Below are positions 25,781 through 35,251 of a stretch of DNA of 64,000 bases, piece after piece. The notes below the pieces were generated by a model. It did no database searches and had not been told where the DNA came from. It saw nothing but the letters and a program-made list of their open reading frames with translations. Origin of the DNA: Myroides marinus (GTDB lineage Bacteria; Bacteroidota; Bacteroidia; Flavobacteriales; Flavobacteriaceae); the NCBI RefSeq assembly GCF_900109075.1, contig NZ_FNYS01000002.1:248001-312000 (forward strand). Direction: 5' to 3'. The translations under genes and the position numbers were made by a program. How positions within the stretch are numbered: position 1 is the first letter of the stretch; every line of letters begins with the position of its first letter.

Positions 25781-27353
25781 TGGAGTTGTCACTATTATTA
25801 CTGTTATCTTTTTTAAACTTCTTATTTCTATTTGGGCGATTACCTTTATGGTGCTTAGCCTTAGGTGTGTCCTCTCCCTCTTTTGCCCCTTCTACAGGTT
25901 TATTATTTTCTTTTTGAGGTCCTTTTGGTTCTCTAGGGCCTCTATTATCTGCTTTAGGCTCTCTAGGTCCACGTTGTTCTCTAGGACCGTTCTTTTCCTT
26001 GCGAACATTCTTAGGCTCTCCATTAGTTTGTTTAACTACTTTTTCACCTTCGTTTTCCTTAGTTCCTTCAGCTCTATTCTTATTTCTATTGCGTACCTGT
26101 TGCTTATTATTAGGTTCTCTATCACCTTGTTGTTTAGCCTGTTTAGGTCTAGCATCATTGTTATTAGAACGCTCTTTCTTAGCTACAGGAGCATTCCCCT
26201 CTTGTCCTTCTTTAGCAGGAGTTTCCTTCTTCTTATTTTTAGAAGGTTTCTTCTTGCGCTTAGGTTGGTCAAAACGAGTAACGCTATCTTGCTCAGTAAC
26301 ATGTTTAAAGTCTGCCTCGTCACACTCTACCTCTAACATATAACTCTCTAACTCTTGACCTTTTTGGTCTTTCTTATTTAGAGCTACTATCTCTTTAACC
26401 ATCTCAGTAGATAATACATACCAATTCGCAGAATTATTGATATAAGCAAACCACATCTGTCCTTTAAATATATCTATCTTCTGACATACAGCTAACCCTT
26501 TTACAGTCATTAACTTCGTATCAGAATCTGGCATATCTTTTAAAGCTTCTAAGTATGTATCTAACTCAAAGTTAAGACAACACTTAAGTTTACCACATTG
26601 ACCTGCAAGTTTTTGTGGGTTAAGTGATAACTGCTGGTAACGTGCTGCAGAAGTATTCACACTTCTAAAGTCTGTCAACCATGTAGAACAACATAACTCG
26701 CGTCCACATGATCCGATACCACCTAATCTAGCAGCCTCCTGACGGAAACCTACTTGCTTCATCTCTATACGAATACTGAACTCGCGTGCAAAGTCTTTAA
26801 TTAATTGTCTAAAGTCTACACGCTCACTTGCTGTATAATAAAAAGTTGCCTTAGATGCATCTCCTTGAAACTCTACATCCGAAATCTTCATTTCCAGCTT
26901 CAAAGCAATAGCCATCTCACGAGCTCTAACTTTTACAGTTTCTTCTCTGTTACGAGCTTCTTGCCATATATCGATATCCTTTTGCGTCGCCTTGCGGTAT
27001 ATCTTTAAAACTTCTCCATTAGGGTCAGCTTTTTTCTTTTTCATCTGCACTTTCACTAACTCACCTACTAATGACACAATACCAATATCGTGTCCTGGAG
27101 AAGACTCTGTAGCTACTATATCACCCATAGAGATACTTATCTCTTTAGGGTAGCGATAAAAATCTTTTCTACCGTTTTTAAAACGAACTTCTACTATATC
27201 ATATACTTCGGTGCCAGTAGGATAAACCATATTTGACAACCAATCAAAAACTGCTAATTTATTACAGCCATCTGTACCGCACGTTCCTTTATTCTGGCAT
27301 CCCTTCGGGAGCCCGTTACTATCTTTATCTGTTGAACAATTTGTACAAGCCAT
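25767..27353 (-). CDS. ricT: PSP1-domain protein (RicT-like) with long basic tail
   Basis: In the 528-residue protein, residues 1-45 hold five cysteines (C3, C6, C19, C25, C30). The PSP1/RicT core spans about 45-330, with the cysteine clusters GSCGRELCC and GQCGKLKCC. RicT in Bacillus belongs to a Fe-S-containing complex affecting RNA processing. From about 340 on the chain is low-complexity, rich in K, N, E, P, Q and R (for example KKKPSKNKKK), as often seen in Bacteroidota orthologues and suggestive of RNA binding. It is first in the operon with gldH and PBP1A and overlaps gldH. Confidence 0.85.
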   Translation of the reverse strand: MACTNCSTDKDSNGLPKGCQNKGTCGTDGCNKLAVFDWLSNMVYPTGTEVYDIVEVRFKNGRKDFYRYPKEISISMGDIVATESSPGHDIGIVSLVGELVKVQMKKKKADPNGEVLKIYRKATQKDIDIWQEARNREETVKVRAREMAIALKLEMKISDVEFQGDASKATFYYTASERVDFRQLIKDFAREFSIRIEMKQVGFRQEAARLGGIGSCGRELCCSTWLTDFRSVNTSAARYQQLSLNPQKLAGQCGKLKCCLNFELDTYLEALKDMPDSDTKLMTVKGLAVCQKIDIFKGQMWFAYINNSANWYVLSTEMVKEIVALNKKDQKGQELESYMLEVECDEADFKHVTEQDSVTRFDQPKRKKKPSKNKKKETPAKEGQEGNAPVAKKERSNNNDARPKQAKQQGDREPNNKQQVRNRNKNRAEGTKENEGEKVVKQTNGEPKNVRKEKNGPREQRGPREPKADNRGPREPKGPQKENNKPVEGAKEGEDTPKAKHHKGNRPNRNKKFKKDNSNNSDNSNAEN

Positions 27354-27930
27354 CTAATAATATTTATATATTGAATCCCTTTCGGGAATTATTGCATTTA
27401 ATTTACTCGCTGTAAAGATACTATTTTTACTACTCTCTTAAATATTTTTTTATAACACACGGTTTTCACCACCTCTATTACCTAAAGTTCTTATTTAAAA
27501 TACAGTACAGAGGGTAACAGTCTTCTATGTGTATCTGTATTTTCATCTTTTTATTAGGTATAATCTAGAGTCATTTTAAATGTGATCCATCTGCGTATAA
27601 AAAGAAAAACTAACGCCTAAATATTTAATCGAATCAACAATATCCCAGATTTATATCAACTAAACTACTAAACCTAAAATGAAGATAACCAAATATAGTT
27701 TTCTTATCATTTCCATTGCTCTTCTAGATGATATGTAAGTATACTTAGTACATAATCCTAGTATAGTTTTAGTACCATTTTACGGTGTTTTGGTACTTGC
27801 ACTATACTTGCATTGTACTAGCACTATACTTACATAACGTAAAAAACACTATAAGATTATAAACAAAAATAGAGGGAAAGGCATTGGTCTAAAATTTTGT
27901 AATTTTGACTAATCAATTATTAATGAGAAC
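27354..27930. other. 577-bp intergenic region between ricT and mtnN
   Basis: No protein-coding gene was seen. Near ricT the leader has a small hairpin (TCCC-TTTC-GGGA, about 27377-27388) and a 7/8 -7-like site (TATCTTTA on the minus strand, 27413-27420). The middle holds the inverted and tandem repeats at 27733-27835, upstream of mtnN. The rest is featureless AT-rich sequence. Confidence 0.6.
27733..27835. repeat. Inverted and tandem repeat cluster upstream of mtnN
   Basis: Arms ATGTAAGTATA (27733-27743) and TATACTTACAT (27825-27835) are perfect inverted copies 81 bases apart. Inside, a ~22-bp unit is repeated twice in tandem (27791-27812 and 27813-27834): GCACTATACTTGCAT at 27799 and GCACTATACTTACAT at 27821. 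It could be an operator array or a structured transcript. It is about 95 bp from the mtnN start. Confidence 0.5.
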
Positions 27931-28689
27931 ATGCAAGCAGATAAAATAATAGGAATATTAGGAGCAATCCCTCAAGAGGTAAATGGGATTATCACGCAAC
28001 TAAAGAATAGATCTGAACACAAAATAGGTAACCGCACTTACTATCAAGGATACATAAATGACCAAAAAGTAGTAGTGGTATACTCACGTATCGGTAAGGT
28101 AGCTGCAGCAGCTACAGTAGCAACATTATTGCTAGAATTCAAGGTTGACAGTATTGCCTTTATAGGTGTGGCTGGAGGAATACATGCTGATGTCAAAGTT
28201 GGCGATGTGGTAGTTGCTAAGAATTTAGTACAATACGATATGGATGCTTCACCTCTTAGACCTAAATTTGAGATTCCATTATTAGGCAAGACTTACTTTG
28301 ACACTGATGAGTCATGGTCTAAAGAAACATGTGATCACATCGAAGAAATGTTTGGATTAGAGAACTTGTATCAATTAATCACTCCTTCTGAATTAGCTAA
28401 GTTTAATATCACTACACCTAAAGTTCACTATGGTACTATAGCTAGTGGGGATCAGTTCTTCTCTACCTCTACCCAAAAAAATAACCTTAAGGCTCAACTT
28501 CCTGAAGTTTTATGTGTAGAAATGGAAGGTGCTGCAGTAGCACAGGTGTGCTATGAATTCGGTGTTCCATTTATCGTTATCCGAACTATCTCTGATAACG
28601 CAAACGAAGAAGCTAGCTTCAGCTTCCAATCTTTCGTAGAGGAAGTATCTCTAGTCTATGGACAAGAGATCATCAATAAGATGTTTTAA
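27931..28689 (+). CDS. mtnN: 5'-methylthioadenosine/S-adenosylhomocysteine nucleosidase
   Basis: The 252-residue cytoplasmic hydrolase has the family opening IIGILGAIPQEV (with the catalytic-region Glu), GVAGGIHADVKVGDVVVA, the substrate-binding VEMEGAAVAQVCYEF and the C-terminal RTISDNAN with the catalytic Asp. It cleaves MTA, SAH and 5'-deoxyadenosine to adenine plus a ribose product in the methionine salvage and activated-methyl cycle. SAH cleavage also feeds LuxS where that is present. The gene is alone, with a strong terminator behind it and an unusual repeat cluster in front. Confidence 0.93.
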   Translation: MQADKIIGILGAIPQEVNGIITQLKNRSEHKIGNRTYYQGYINDQKVVVVYSRIGKVAAAATVATLLLEFKVDSIAFIGVAGGIHADVKVGDVVVAKNLVQYDMDASPLRPKFEIPLLGKTYFDTDESWSKETCDHIEEMFGLENLYQLITPSELAKFNITTPKVHYGTIASGDQFFSTSTQKNNLKAQLPEVLCVEMEGAAVAQVCYEFGVPFIVIRTISDNANEEASFSFQSFVEEVSLVYGQEIINKMF

Positions 28690-28740
28690 ATAGGTTTAGT
28701 GATCTATTCACTTTAAGCATAACACTTAACTTAACTGCAT

Positions 28741-28770
28741 AAAAAAAGCTCGGCATAGCCGAGCTTTTTA
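28741..28770. terminator. Bidirectional terminator between mtnN and the DUF5689 gene
   Basis: AAAAAGCTCGGC-ATA-GCCGAGCTTTTT, a perfect 12-bp stem with A and T runs on both sides. Confidence 0.88.
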
Positions 28771-28783
28771 GTTTATTTATTTC

Positions 28784-30817
28784 TTACTTAATGAACTTAA
28801 CATCATCAATATTAATTCTAAGTCTATTCTTAGTACTTCTTGTAAAAGAAGCATTTTGAATTTTCACAATAACTTTATCAGTTGATTTAGACGCAATATC
28901 AAAAGTTGCACTAGTTAAAGCTTCTTTAACTCCAACTTTTTTCCCTGCAGATTTCCATGTTTTACCATTATCTACAGAGTAGAATACTTCAACAGCAAAC
29001 TCTTTATCTGCATCAGTAGCTTCACTAAATTTAGTACCACCAAACTGTAATTCTACTTTTTTCAAACCTGTAACAAAGAACTTAGTTTGTATAAATCCTT
29101 CTGCTTTATCATTTCCTCTAAGTCTCACAGATTGTTTACCAGAAGCTTTTAAATCATTAGCTTCTCCATAAACTCCTCCATCAGAAAAAGACCATATACC
29201 AATAGGGAACTCTAAATCTTTAACATCATAACTAGAGGCTCTATCATCTTTCGTAAATTCTTTTTCGAAATCCTCATTCAAACCTTTTGCTTCTGATAAG
29301 TCTCCTTCTGGAACTTCTGGTCCTGTACCATCTCCTGGTGTACCATCTTCAAACTTAATCTCATCAATAATTAGATCATAAGCTATTTCTTTTTTAACTT
29401 TTATAGCAAAGAAATTACCTGCACCTGATGTATTATATCCAGCACCTTCTGGAGCGGAAGTTAAATCTAATACAACTTTTACCCATTCACCTTTTGTATC
29501 AATTGTACCATCATACACAGGTGTTGTATTGTTTCCTAAAGCTTTAGTATTTGCTTTTACTACTTTATGAACAGTTAGGTTCTTAACATTGTATGCTACA
29601 TAATCTTTTCCATTAGCTTTATATACTAAAGGAACTAACGAACCACCAGTTGCTTTTCCTTTAACTAAGAAAGATATCTTAGTTGCTCCTGTAGGTACAT
29701 TTTTCACTTTTTCAATAGTAAATAAGAAATCATTACCAGTAGGAGTAGCTTTAAGGCTCATTCCATTTGTACCATTCCAGCCTTGTTTTTCGGCTAAAGC
29801 AACATGTTTCAACCCATAGCTATTTACTACAGATGTAAAATCTTCCCATTTTTCAAAATTAGATCCTGGAAATGCTAAATACTTACCTGGCTCTAATTTC
29901 ATATTTGGGTCATCATAACTTCCATCCTCATCTACTGCTCCATTTCCTTCATCGAATGGTGCTTGGTCTAACTTCATATCTTCCATAGTTCTAGGATAGA
30001 ACTGAAGTGTTCCTTGGAAGTCGCTTACAATACCTGTAATACTTCCACTCTCTTTTACTATGATTTGATCCTTAATACCATTAGAGTATTGACCTGTTCT
30101 AACAACTAATGAGTTTCCTTTTTTGTCAACAATTTTTCTTAGTGTTTGACCTTGTGCATCATTACTTGCTTTATCATCTTTATCATAATAAGTTTTACCA
30201 ACTACAGCTCTTTCAAACTGAACTTCATTAACACGTATTAACTTACCTAATAAAGTTTTATCAGCTTTAAGTTGTTCTAAAGTAACTACGTTGATGTATT
30301 TATTAAACTCATCTCCTGTTTTTATCTTACAAGATCTGTATAAAGTATTTCTTAATTTAGACCCTGTAATAACATCTGCATATTTATTTCCAGATGTTGA
30401 AGTATAAATACCCCCTCCAACTGTGATCATACCAAAACTATGGTGAATATAAGTATCTTTAAGTTTAACAAAAACTTTAGATCCTACTGGATAAAGTGCA
30501 AAACCTCCTTTAATATCAACTTTTAAAGTTACAGGAGTTTGTGTGTTCTCATCAACAATATAAAGTTGTTGGTGGAAGTTACCAGCTTGATCACTAGAAA
30601 CAACAATACCAGAAATAACCTCGTCGTTAGTATATTTAGCTACAACTTTACTATCTTCTTTAATAGTAGAGTATAACCCATCTATAGTTTGGTTAGCAGC
30701 AATATTAGGTTCTTCACAATTAATTGGTGGAACCGAGAAGTCATCATTCTTCGCACATCCTGTAAGGATAAGCCCTGCGAATGAAAAATATAATAATGAT
30801 TTAAAAATTGTCTTCAT
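28784..30817 (-). CDS. DUF5689 / choice-of-anchor-J surface lipoprotein
   Basis: The 677-residue lipoprotein starts MKTIFKSLLYFSFAGLILTGC, lipobox Cys at 21. Residues ~35-300 match DUF5689 (ISGIVVSSDQAGNFHQQLYI near the start, FYPRTMEDM at the end), an OB-like region. Two jelly-roll 'choice-of-anchor J'-like modules follow, with FEKWEDFTSVVNSYG and FEKEFTKDDRASSY openings and an INIDDVKF end. I chose ATG 30817 because an upstream in-frame start at 30850 lies inside the receptor gene. It directly follows the TonB receptor gene (13 bp), so it is likely its surface-exposed partner. Confidence 0.82.
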   Translation of the reverse strand: MKTIFKSLLYFSFAGLILTGCAKNDDFSVPPINCEEPNIAANQTIDGLYSTIKEDSKVVAKYTNDEVISGIVVSSDQAGNFHQQLYIVDENTQTPVTLKVDIKGGFALYPVGSKVFVKLKDTYIHHSFGMITVGGGIYTSTSGNKYADVITGSKLRNTLYRSCKIKTGDEFNKYINVVTLEQLKADKTLLGKLIRVNEVQFERAVVGKTYYDKDDKASNDAQGQTLRKIVDKKGNSLVVRTGQYSNGIKDQIIVKESGSITGIVSDFQGTLQFYPRTMEDMKLDQAPFDEGNGAVDEDGSYDDPNMKLEPGKYLAFPGSNFEKWEDFTSVVNSYGLKHVALAEKQGWNGTNGMSLKATPTGNDFLFTIEKVKNVPTGATKISFLVKGKATGGSLVPLVYKANGKDYVAYNVKNLTVHKVVKANTKALGNNTTPVYDGTIDTKGEWVKVVLDLTSAPEGAGYNTSGAGNFFAIKVKKEIAYDLIIDEIKFEDGTPGDGTGPEVPEGDLSEAKGLNEDFEKEFTKDDRASSYDVKDLEFPIGIWSFSDGGVYGEANDLKASGKQSVRLRGNDKAEGFIQTKFFVTGLKKVELQFGGTKFSEATDADKEFAVEVFYSVDNGKTWKSAGKKVGVKEALTSATFDIASKSTDKVIVKIQNASFTRSTKNRLRINIDDVKFIK

Positions 30818-30830
30818 CTTGAAAAGTGTT

Positions 30831-33665
30831 TTAGAAGTTGTAATAAACATTTACAAAGAAATTACGTCCGTAAGCATACCAGTACTTATTAGAGAAAGTA
30901 TTAGTACCACTTTGAGTGTTTAACATCTCACGCTCGTAGTTAGCATTTCTTGCTTGTTCGAATCCTCCTGTTTTATATTGTTTATTAAACAAGTTATTTA
31001 CGCTAGCGAAGAAACCGATAATATTTCTATTAGGCAGTCTCCATGATTTTCCTCCTGTAATATTTACAACAGTAAAGTCCGCTAATTGCTCTTGTTTTAA
31101 AACAGATCTTAGTTTATCTTCAGTTAAGTTGCTAAAAGGTTGTCCTGTAGCAGGGTCTTTCACGAAGTTTTCAGTTCTTCTAAGTCCAGAGATATTAGTA
31201 TAAGCGTGATCCATATAGTTGATGTTCGCTCCTACCCACCAGTAAGCTGGGTCTCTGTATTCTAATCCTAAAGATAAAGCTGTTTGAGGTCCGTTACCTG
31301 TTCTATAATCTTTCATATACGCTGTACCATAGTCAAACGTTTTAGCAACGTTATCTGAGTTAAGGCGTAAGTTAGGATTGTTAGTATAAATAGACTGTCC
31401 TATAGTAGCTGCTGCAGTAGCTTTTAATGTTTGTGTTAATTGGTACTCAGCACCTATTTCTACACCGATATTACGTTTGTTCACACCAGTTAAGATTTCA
31501 GATACGAATGCACCTCCTGTAGTTGATAAGAAATCACCATTATCATCTACGATACCAACACCATCAGCATAGTAAAAGTTAATCTGAGTACTATTCTTGA
31601 TTTCTGATAAATATCCAGAAACTCTTGCTTTTAATTTTGGTGTTCTAACGATATAACTACCATCGATACTGAATACGTCTTCGTTAGTTAAATCTTTAGT
31701 TACTAAATTATTTAATCTAGAGTTAGCAAAAGTATTTCTGATTGTTGGAGCTTGATTATAGTAAGCTGCATTTACACTGAACGCGTGACGTCCAGTCAAG
31801 TGATATACAACTCCTCCTTTAAATCCGTAGTTGTTGAAATCAACTAAACCACTTTTACCATAAGAATTGTTAGCATAAACAGCATTTCTATATTTACCAT
31901 CTCTCTCATAAGATGTATAACCAATTTTTTGAGCTACATAGAAGTCAAACTTGTCATAGTCAAAGTTAAATTGTGTAAACACATCTACTATGTTAGAGTC
32001 AATACTATAGTTATAACCAAACTTATCTCCTACACCGATAGCACGGTTTGGATTATTCATATCACTATCTTGCTTACCAGCATCTTGATAAGTATCAAGG
32101 TCCATGTAGTATTCACCTCCTAAAAGATCAACAGCTTTCTTGTAATAGTTTGAGTGAACTCTTCTATAGTTGAAACCTGCATCTAATGTTACGTGGTCAG
32201 ATAATATAGTTTTGAAGTTCGTGTTAAACGAGAATGTTTTATCATCTTGTCTATCTTCGTACTGCATTATTTTACTTGCCCCACCATTAGCTTGGTTAAT
32301 AGTATAGATATCATCCCAATTGATTTGTCCAAAATTTTGGAATTCATCTTTAACATATTGAGCTTGATCTAGTAACGAATTTGTATAGCTTTTAAATTCA
32401 CTATCAGGTAAACTTTCAAATTCTTCTTTAGTCATAGACCAATATTTAGGTTCTATTTTATTCAAGAAGTAACTTGGTAATTTTTTGTAATAAGTAGGAT
32501 CTGGGTTAATACCATCAATATATCCTAAACGGCTATTAGCAATATGTCCAAACTGATAAGATGCAGTTGTAGTCAAATTACTAACTTCGTCAATTTTCCA
32601 GTAGTGTGTCAATTGGAAGATAGGTTCAGAAACATCTTTGTAACGAGAGTTTCTTTTATCTCCATTTTGCCATCCCCAGTAAGAGTTGTATTTAAAATCT
32701 TTTAACTCAGCTTGCTCATCAGTAATAGGAGAGTTTTTTCCTCTCTTATTTTGAGCGTAGATTGCTGTAAAGTTTAAGCTGTGGTTATCATTGAATTTCT
32801 TCTCAACTGCAGCGAATAAAGATAATGCATCGTAATTAGTACCATCGAAGTAACCTTCTTTAGCTCCTCTATAAGACGCTGATAACGCGAATGCCCATCC
32901 TTTCTTGTTTAAACCAGAAGAATAGATTGCATAAGGTCTCCAAGTATAATTTGTATTAGAAGCAGAGAAACCTGCTTTAGCACCCTTTCTGATTTGAGAT
33001 GCTCTTGTAGAAATGTTTTGGGTACCTAAGATACCTCCGAAGTTGAAATCAGATGGTGTAGAACCTGCTGAGAAAACCTGGTTACGAGTAGCGTCATTCA
33101 GACCTCCCCAGTTCCCCCATTGTGGGCGGCCATCTTGTGCTTTGTTCATTACAACACCATTGATCATGGTTTTACCATATTCGTTGTCAAGCCCTCTGAT
33201 TCTAAAGAATGCAGATCCCCAGTTATAAGCAGCTGCTTGTTGGAATGGATCTTTAGTAGCTTGTAACAAACCTGATGAAGTGTCGTTACTAGAATTATCA
33301 TCACTAAGGTCATTCTCCGTAAGTGAAATAATTCCCAATTGCTCAATAGAAGCGAAATCCTCATCTATAGAAATTGTTCCAAGATCAATGACTTTATCAC
33401 CAACCTCTACTGGTAATCTCTTAGTGATATATCCAACATAAGATATAACAACATCCTGGTTACCAGCTTTAACATTTTCTAAAGTGAAGTTCCCTTCATT
33501 GTTTGTTAAAGAGGAATTCGTTGAAGCTTGTATTCGAACAGATACCGAACTAATTGGCATCTGCGTCTTCGCATCAACTACCTTCCCTTTAATTTCCTGA
33601 ACTCCTTGTGCATAAGATATAACTACCTGTAACACAAAGAACAAACTAAATAAAAGTTTCTTCAT
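30831..33665 (-). CDS. TonB-dependent receptor with N-terminal carboxypeptidase-like domain
   Basis: The 944-residue outer-membrane receptor has a signal peptide to about residue 19 (VISYAQ), a CarboxypepD_reg-like domain at about 24-100 (IKGKVVDAKTQMPISSVSV), a plug near 130-260 with FRIRGLDNEYGKTMINGVVMN, and a long barrel ending in FFVNVYYNF with the terminal Phe needed for barrel assembly. It imports a ligand with TonB energy. A lipoprotein gene follows and a secreted EEP nuclease lies divergent upstream, so nucleic acid or phosphoester products are possible substrates, by inference. It is not a classic SusC, since no SusD gene is present. Confidence 0.88.
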   Translation of the reverse strand: MKKLLFSLFFVLQVVISYAQGVQEIKGKVVDAKTQMPISSVSVRIQASTNSSLTNNEGNFTLENVKAGNQDVVISYVGYITKRLPVEVGDKVIDLGTISIDEDFASIEQLGIISLTENDLSDDNSSNDTSSGLLQATKDPFQQAAAYNWGSAFFRIRGLDNEYGKTMINGVVMNKAQDGRPQWGNWGGLNDATRNQVFSAGSTPSDFNFGGILGTQNISTRASQIRKGAKAGFSASNTNYTWRPYAIYSSGLNKKGWAFALSASYRGAKEGYFDGTNYDALSLFAAVEKKFNDNHSLNFTAIYAQNKRGKNSPITDEQAELKDFKYNSYWGWQNGDKRNSRYKDVSEPIFQLTHYWKIDEVSNLTTTASYQFGHIANSRLGYIDGINPDPTYYKKLPSYFLNKIEPKYWSMTKEEFESLPDSEFKSYTNSLLDQAQYVKDEFQNFGQINWDDIYTINQANGGASKIMQYEDRQDDKTFSFNTNFKTILSDHVTLDAGFNYRRVHSNYYKKAVDLLGGEYYMDLDTYQDAGKQDSDMNNPNRAIGVGDKFGYNYSIDSNIVDVFTQFNFDYDKFDFYVAQKIGYTSYERDGKYRNAVYANNSYGKSGLVDFNNYGFKGGVVYHLTGRHAFSVNAAYYNQAPTIRNTFANSRLNNLVTKDLTNEDVFSIDGSYIVRTPKLKARVSGYLSEIKNSTQINFYYADGVGIVDDNGDFLSTTGGAFVSEILTGVNKRNIGVEIGAEYQLTQTLKATAAATIGQSIYTNNPNLRLNSDNVAKTFDYGTAYMKDYRTGNGPQTALSLGLEYRDPAYWWVGANINYMDHAYTNISGLRRTENFVKDPATGQPFSNLTEDKLRSVLKQEQLADFTVVNITGGKSWRLPNRNIIGFFASVNNLFNKQYKTGGFEQARNANYEREMLNTQSGTNTFSNKYWYAYGRNFFVNVYYNF

Positions 33666-33721
33666 AAATTAAAAATGATTAAAGTGCTATGTTAAAAAAA
33701 ACCGTAAGGTTATTTCTAATA

Positions 33722-33729
33722 CAAAGGTA
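33722..33729 (-). promoter_or_regulatory. Candidate -7 element (TACCTTTG) of the receptor operon
   Basis: Full match to TAnnTTTG on the minus strand, 56 bp upstream of the receptor start. It is one half of a divergent promoter region. Confidence 0.5.
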
Positions 33730-33750
33730 TGTTATTATAATAATATTAGC

Positions 33751-33758
33751 TATTTTTG
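33751..33758 (+). promoter_or_regulatory. Candidate -7 element (TATTTTTG) of the EEP nuclease gene
   Basis: Full match to TAnnTTTG on the plus strand, 42 bp before the nuclease start. The two opposed -7 boxes are only 21 bp apart, so the promoters overlap. Confidence 0.5.
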
Positions 33759-33800
33759 TAAAAGAAATAAGACAATTCTTTACTTAAAATTAACCTAGTT

Positions 33801-34865
33801 ATGCACATCAAACTTCAACAACTAGTTTTGTTCTTTGTTCTCCTTGGTTTTGGGGCTCAAGCACAAGATAAAAAGTATGAAATTCAAACAATTGCATTTT
33901 ACAACTGTGAAAACTTGTTTGATACAATAAGAGATCCTAAAATCTACGATGAAGAGTGGACACCAAACGGAGCTCAAGCATGGACTTCTAAGAAGTACCA
34001 AAAGAAAGTGAACAACTTAGCAAAAGTTATGTCACAAATAGGCACAGATGAAAACACAAAAATGCCTGCTATCATCGGTGTTGCAGAAGTAGAAAACAGA
34101 GGTGTACTTGAAGACCTTGTTAAAAACCCACAATTAGCGCCTGGTGATTACGGAATAGCGCATTTTGATTCTCCAGATAAACGTGGTATTGACGTAGGAC
34201 TTTTATACCAGAAGAAACACTTCACTGTTACTAATGCTACTCCTCACCCACTTTATATCTACGACATGAACAAAGTAGATAAACACACTGGTGAAAAAGG
34301 AACACGTATCTATACTCGTGATCAATTATTAGTTAGTGGTAAATTAGATGGAGAAGAAGTTCACTTCATCGTTAATCACTGGCCATCTAGAGTTGGTGGT
34401 GAAAAGAAAAGTAGCCCATTACGTGAGGCTGCTGCTGCTCTTAACAAAAAGATCATTGATTCACTATATGCTATTAACCCAGATGCAAAGGTTATAACTA
34501 TGGGAGATATGAATGATGGTCCATACAACAACAGTATGAAAAAAGTACTTAAGACTGCTGGTAAAAAAGAAGACTTAAAAGCTCAAGGACTTTTCAATCC
34601 AATGGAAAAAATGTCAAAAGATGGTTTAGGTACATTAGCTTACCGCGATGCTTGGGACGTATTTGACCAAATGATTGTTAGCGAACCATACATGAGAGGT
34701 GATTTCTCAGGTTGGGGATACTGGAAAGCTAGAATATACAAGAAACCTTTTATGGTTCAACCTACTGGACAGTATAAAGGTTACCCGTTAAGAAATACAA
34801 ATGGAGAACCAGGATTTAGTGATCACTTCCCTGTCTACATCTATTTAATCAGAGAAATGAAATAA
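33801..34865 (+). CDS. Secreted endonuclease/exonuclease/phosphatase (EEP) family protein
   Basis: The 354-residue protein has a signal peptide to about residue 21 (FGAQAQ). The DNase I-like fold motifs are FYNCENLFDT (Asn), VAEVENRGVLEDL (metal Glu), VNHWPSR (catalytic His), MGDMNDGP (Asp/Asn) and FSDHFPVYI (terminal Asp-His). It should hydrolyse phosphodiester bonds of extracellular nucleic acid or other phosphates in the periplasm or outside. It is divergent from the TonB receptor/DUF5689 operon with overlapping promoters, which suggests joint use. Confidence 0.87.
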   Translation: MHIKLQQLVLFFVLLGFGAQAQDKKYEIQTIAFYNCENLFDTIRDPKIYDEEWTPNGAQAWTSKKYQKKVNNLAKVMSQIGTDENTKMPAIIGVAEVENRGVLEDLVKNPQLAPGDYGIAHFDSPDKRGIDVGLLYQKKHFTVTNATPHPLYIYDMNKVDKHTGEKGTRIYTRDQLLVSGKLDGEEVHFIVNHWPSRVGGEKKSSPLREAAAALNKKIIDSLYAINPDAKVITMGDMNDGPYNNSMKKVLKTAGKKEDLKAQGLFNPMEKMSKDGLGTLAYRDAWDVFDQMIVSEPYMRGDFSGWGYWKARIYKKPFMVQPTGQYKGYPLRNTNGEPGFSDHFPVYIYLIREMK

Positions 34866-34878
34866 TAATCTCTATCCT

Positions 34879-34917
34879 AAAAAAGGCCGTTTAAACAATG
34901 TTTAAACGGCCTTTTTT
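34879..34917 (+). terminator. Terminator of the EEP nuclease gene
   Basis: AAAGGCCGTTTAAACA / TGTTTAAACGGCCTTT, about 16 bp of stem with a T-run after it. Confidence 0.88.
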
Positions 34918-35200
34918 AATTTTATATCCAAGTACTTACCTTGTTGAACGATCTAGGTATAGATACTATTTACATCTAATCACTGTATTATTAAAATCCT
35001 AACTCCTACCTATCACCATACACCTTTCACAAAACAATTTAGTAAACTAGCTAAAAAAGCCTTTAAAACGCAGAAATGAATTCCATCATATAAGATTACA
35101 CACCTTTTATAAAATAATCTCTTAAAAGGGTTTAAAACATCTTAAAACCTATTTGTCAAACAAAGAAAACTAACCCCAAAACAGAGCACATTTAAAAACA

Positions 35201-35230
35201 GAAAAGGCTATCCTTTGGGATAGCCTTTTC
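35201..35230 (-). terminator. Terminator of the ATP synthase operon
   Basis: AAAAGGCTATCC-TTTG-GGATAGCCTTTT, a 12-bp stem 22 bp beyond the atpG stop codon. Confidence 0.85.
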
Positions 35231-35251
35231 TAAAAGTATAATATTGTTAGA

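Larger units (their letters stand above)
34866..35251. other. Intergenic region between the EEP nuclease gene and atpG
   Basis: This stretch of about 386 bp holds the nuclease terminator at its left end and the ATP synthase operon terminator at its right end. I see nothing else in the AT-rich sequence between them. Confidence 0.6.

Noticed and set aside
25848..26343. Two plus-strand frames opposite the ricT tail
   Set aside because: They are hydrophobic low-complexity readings of the antisense of a K/N/E/R-rich region.
27298..27390. Two near-identical CCCGAA(A)GGGA palindromes in the ricT start and leader
   Set aside because: They are too short, and one lies in coding sequence (encoding a GLPKG segment). 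Probably coincidence.
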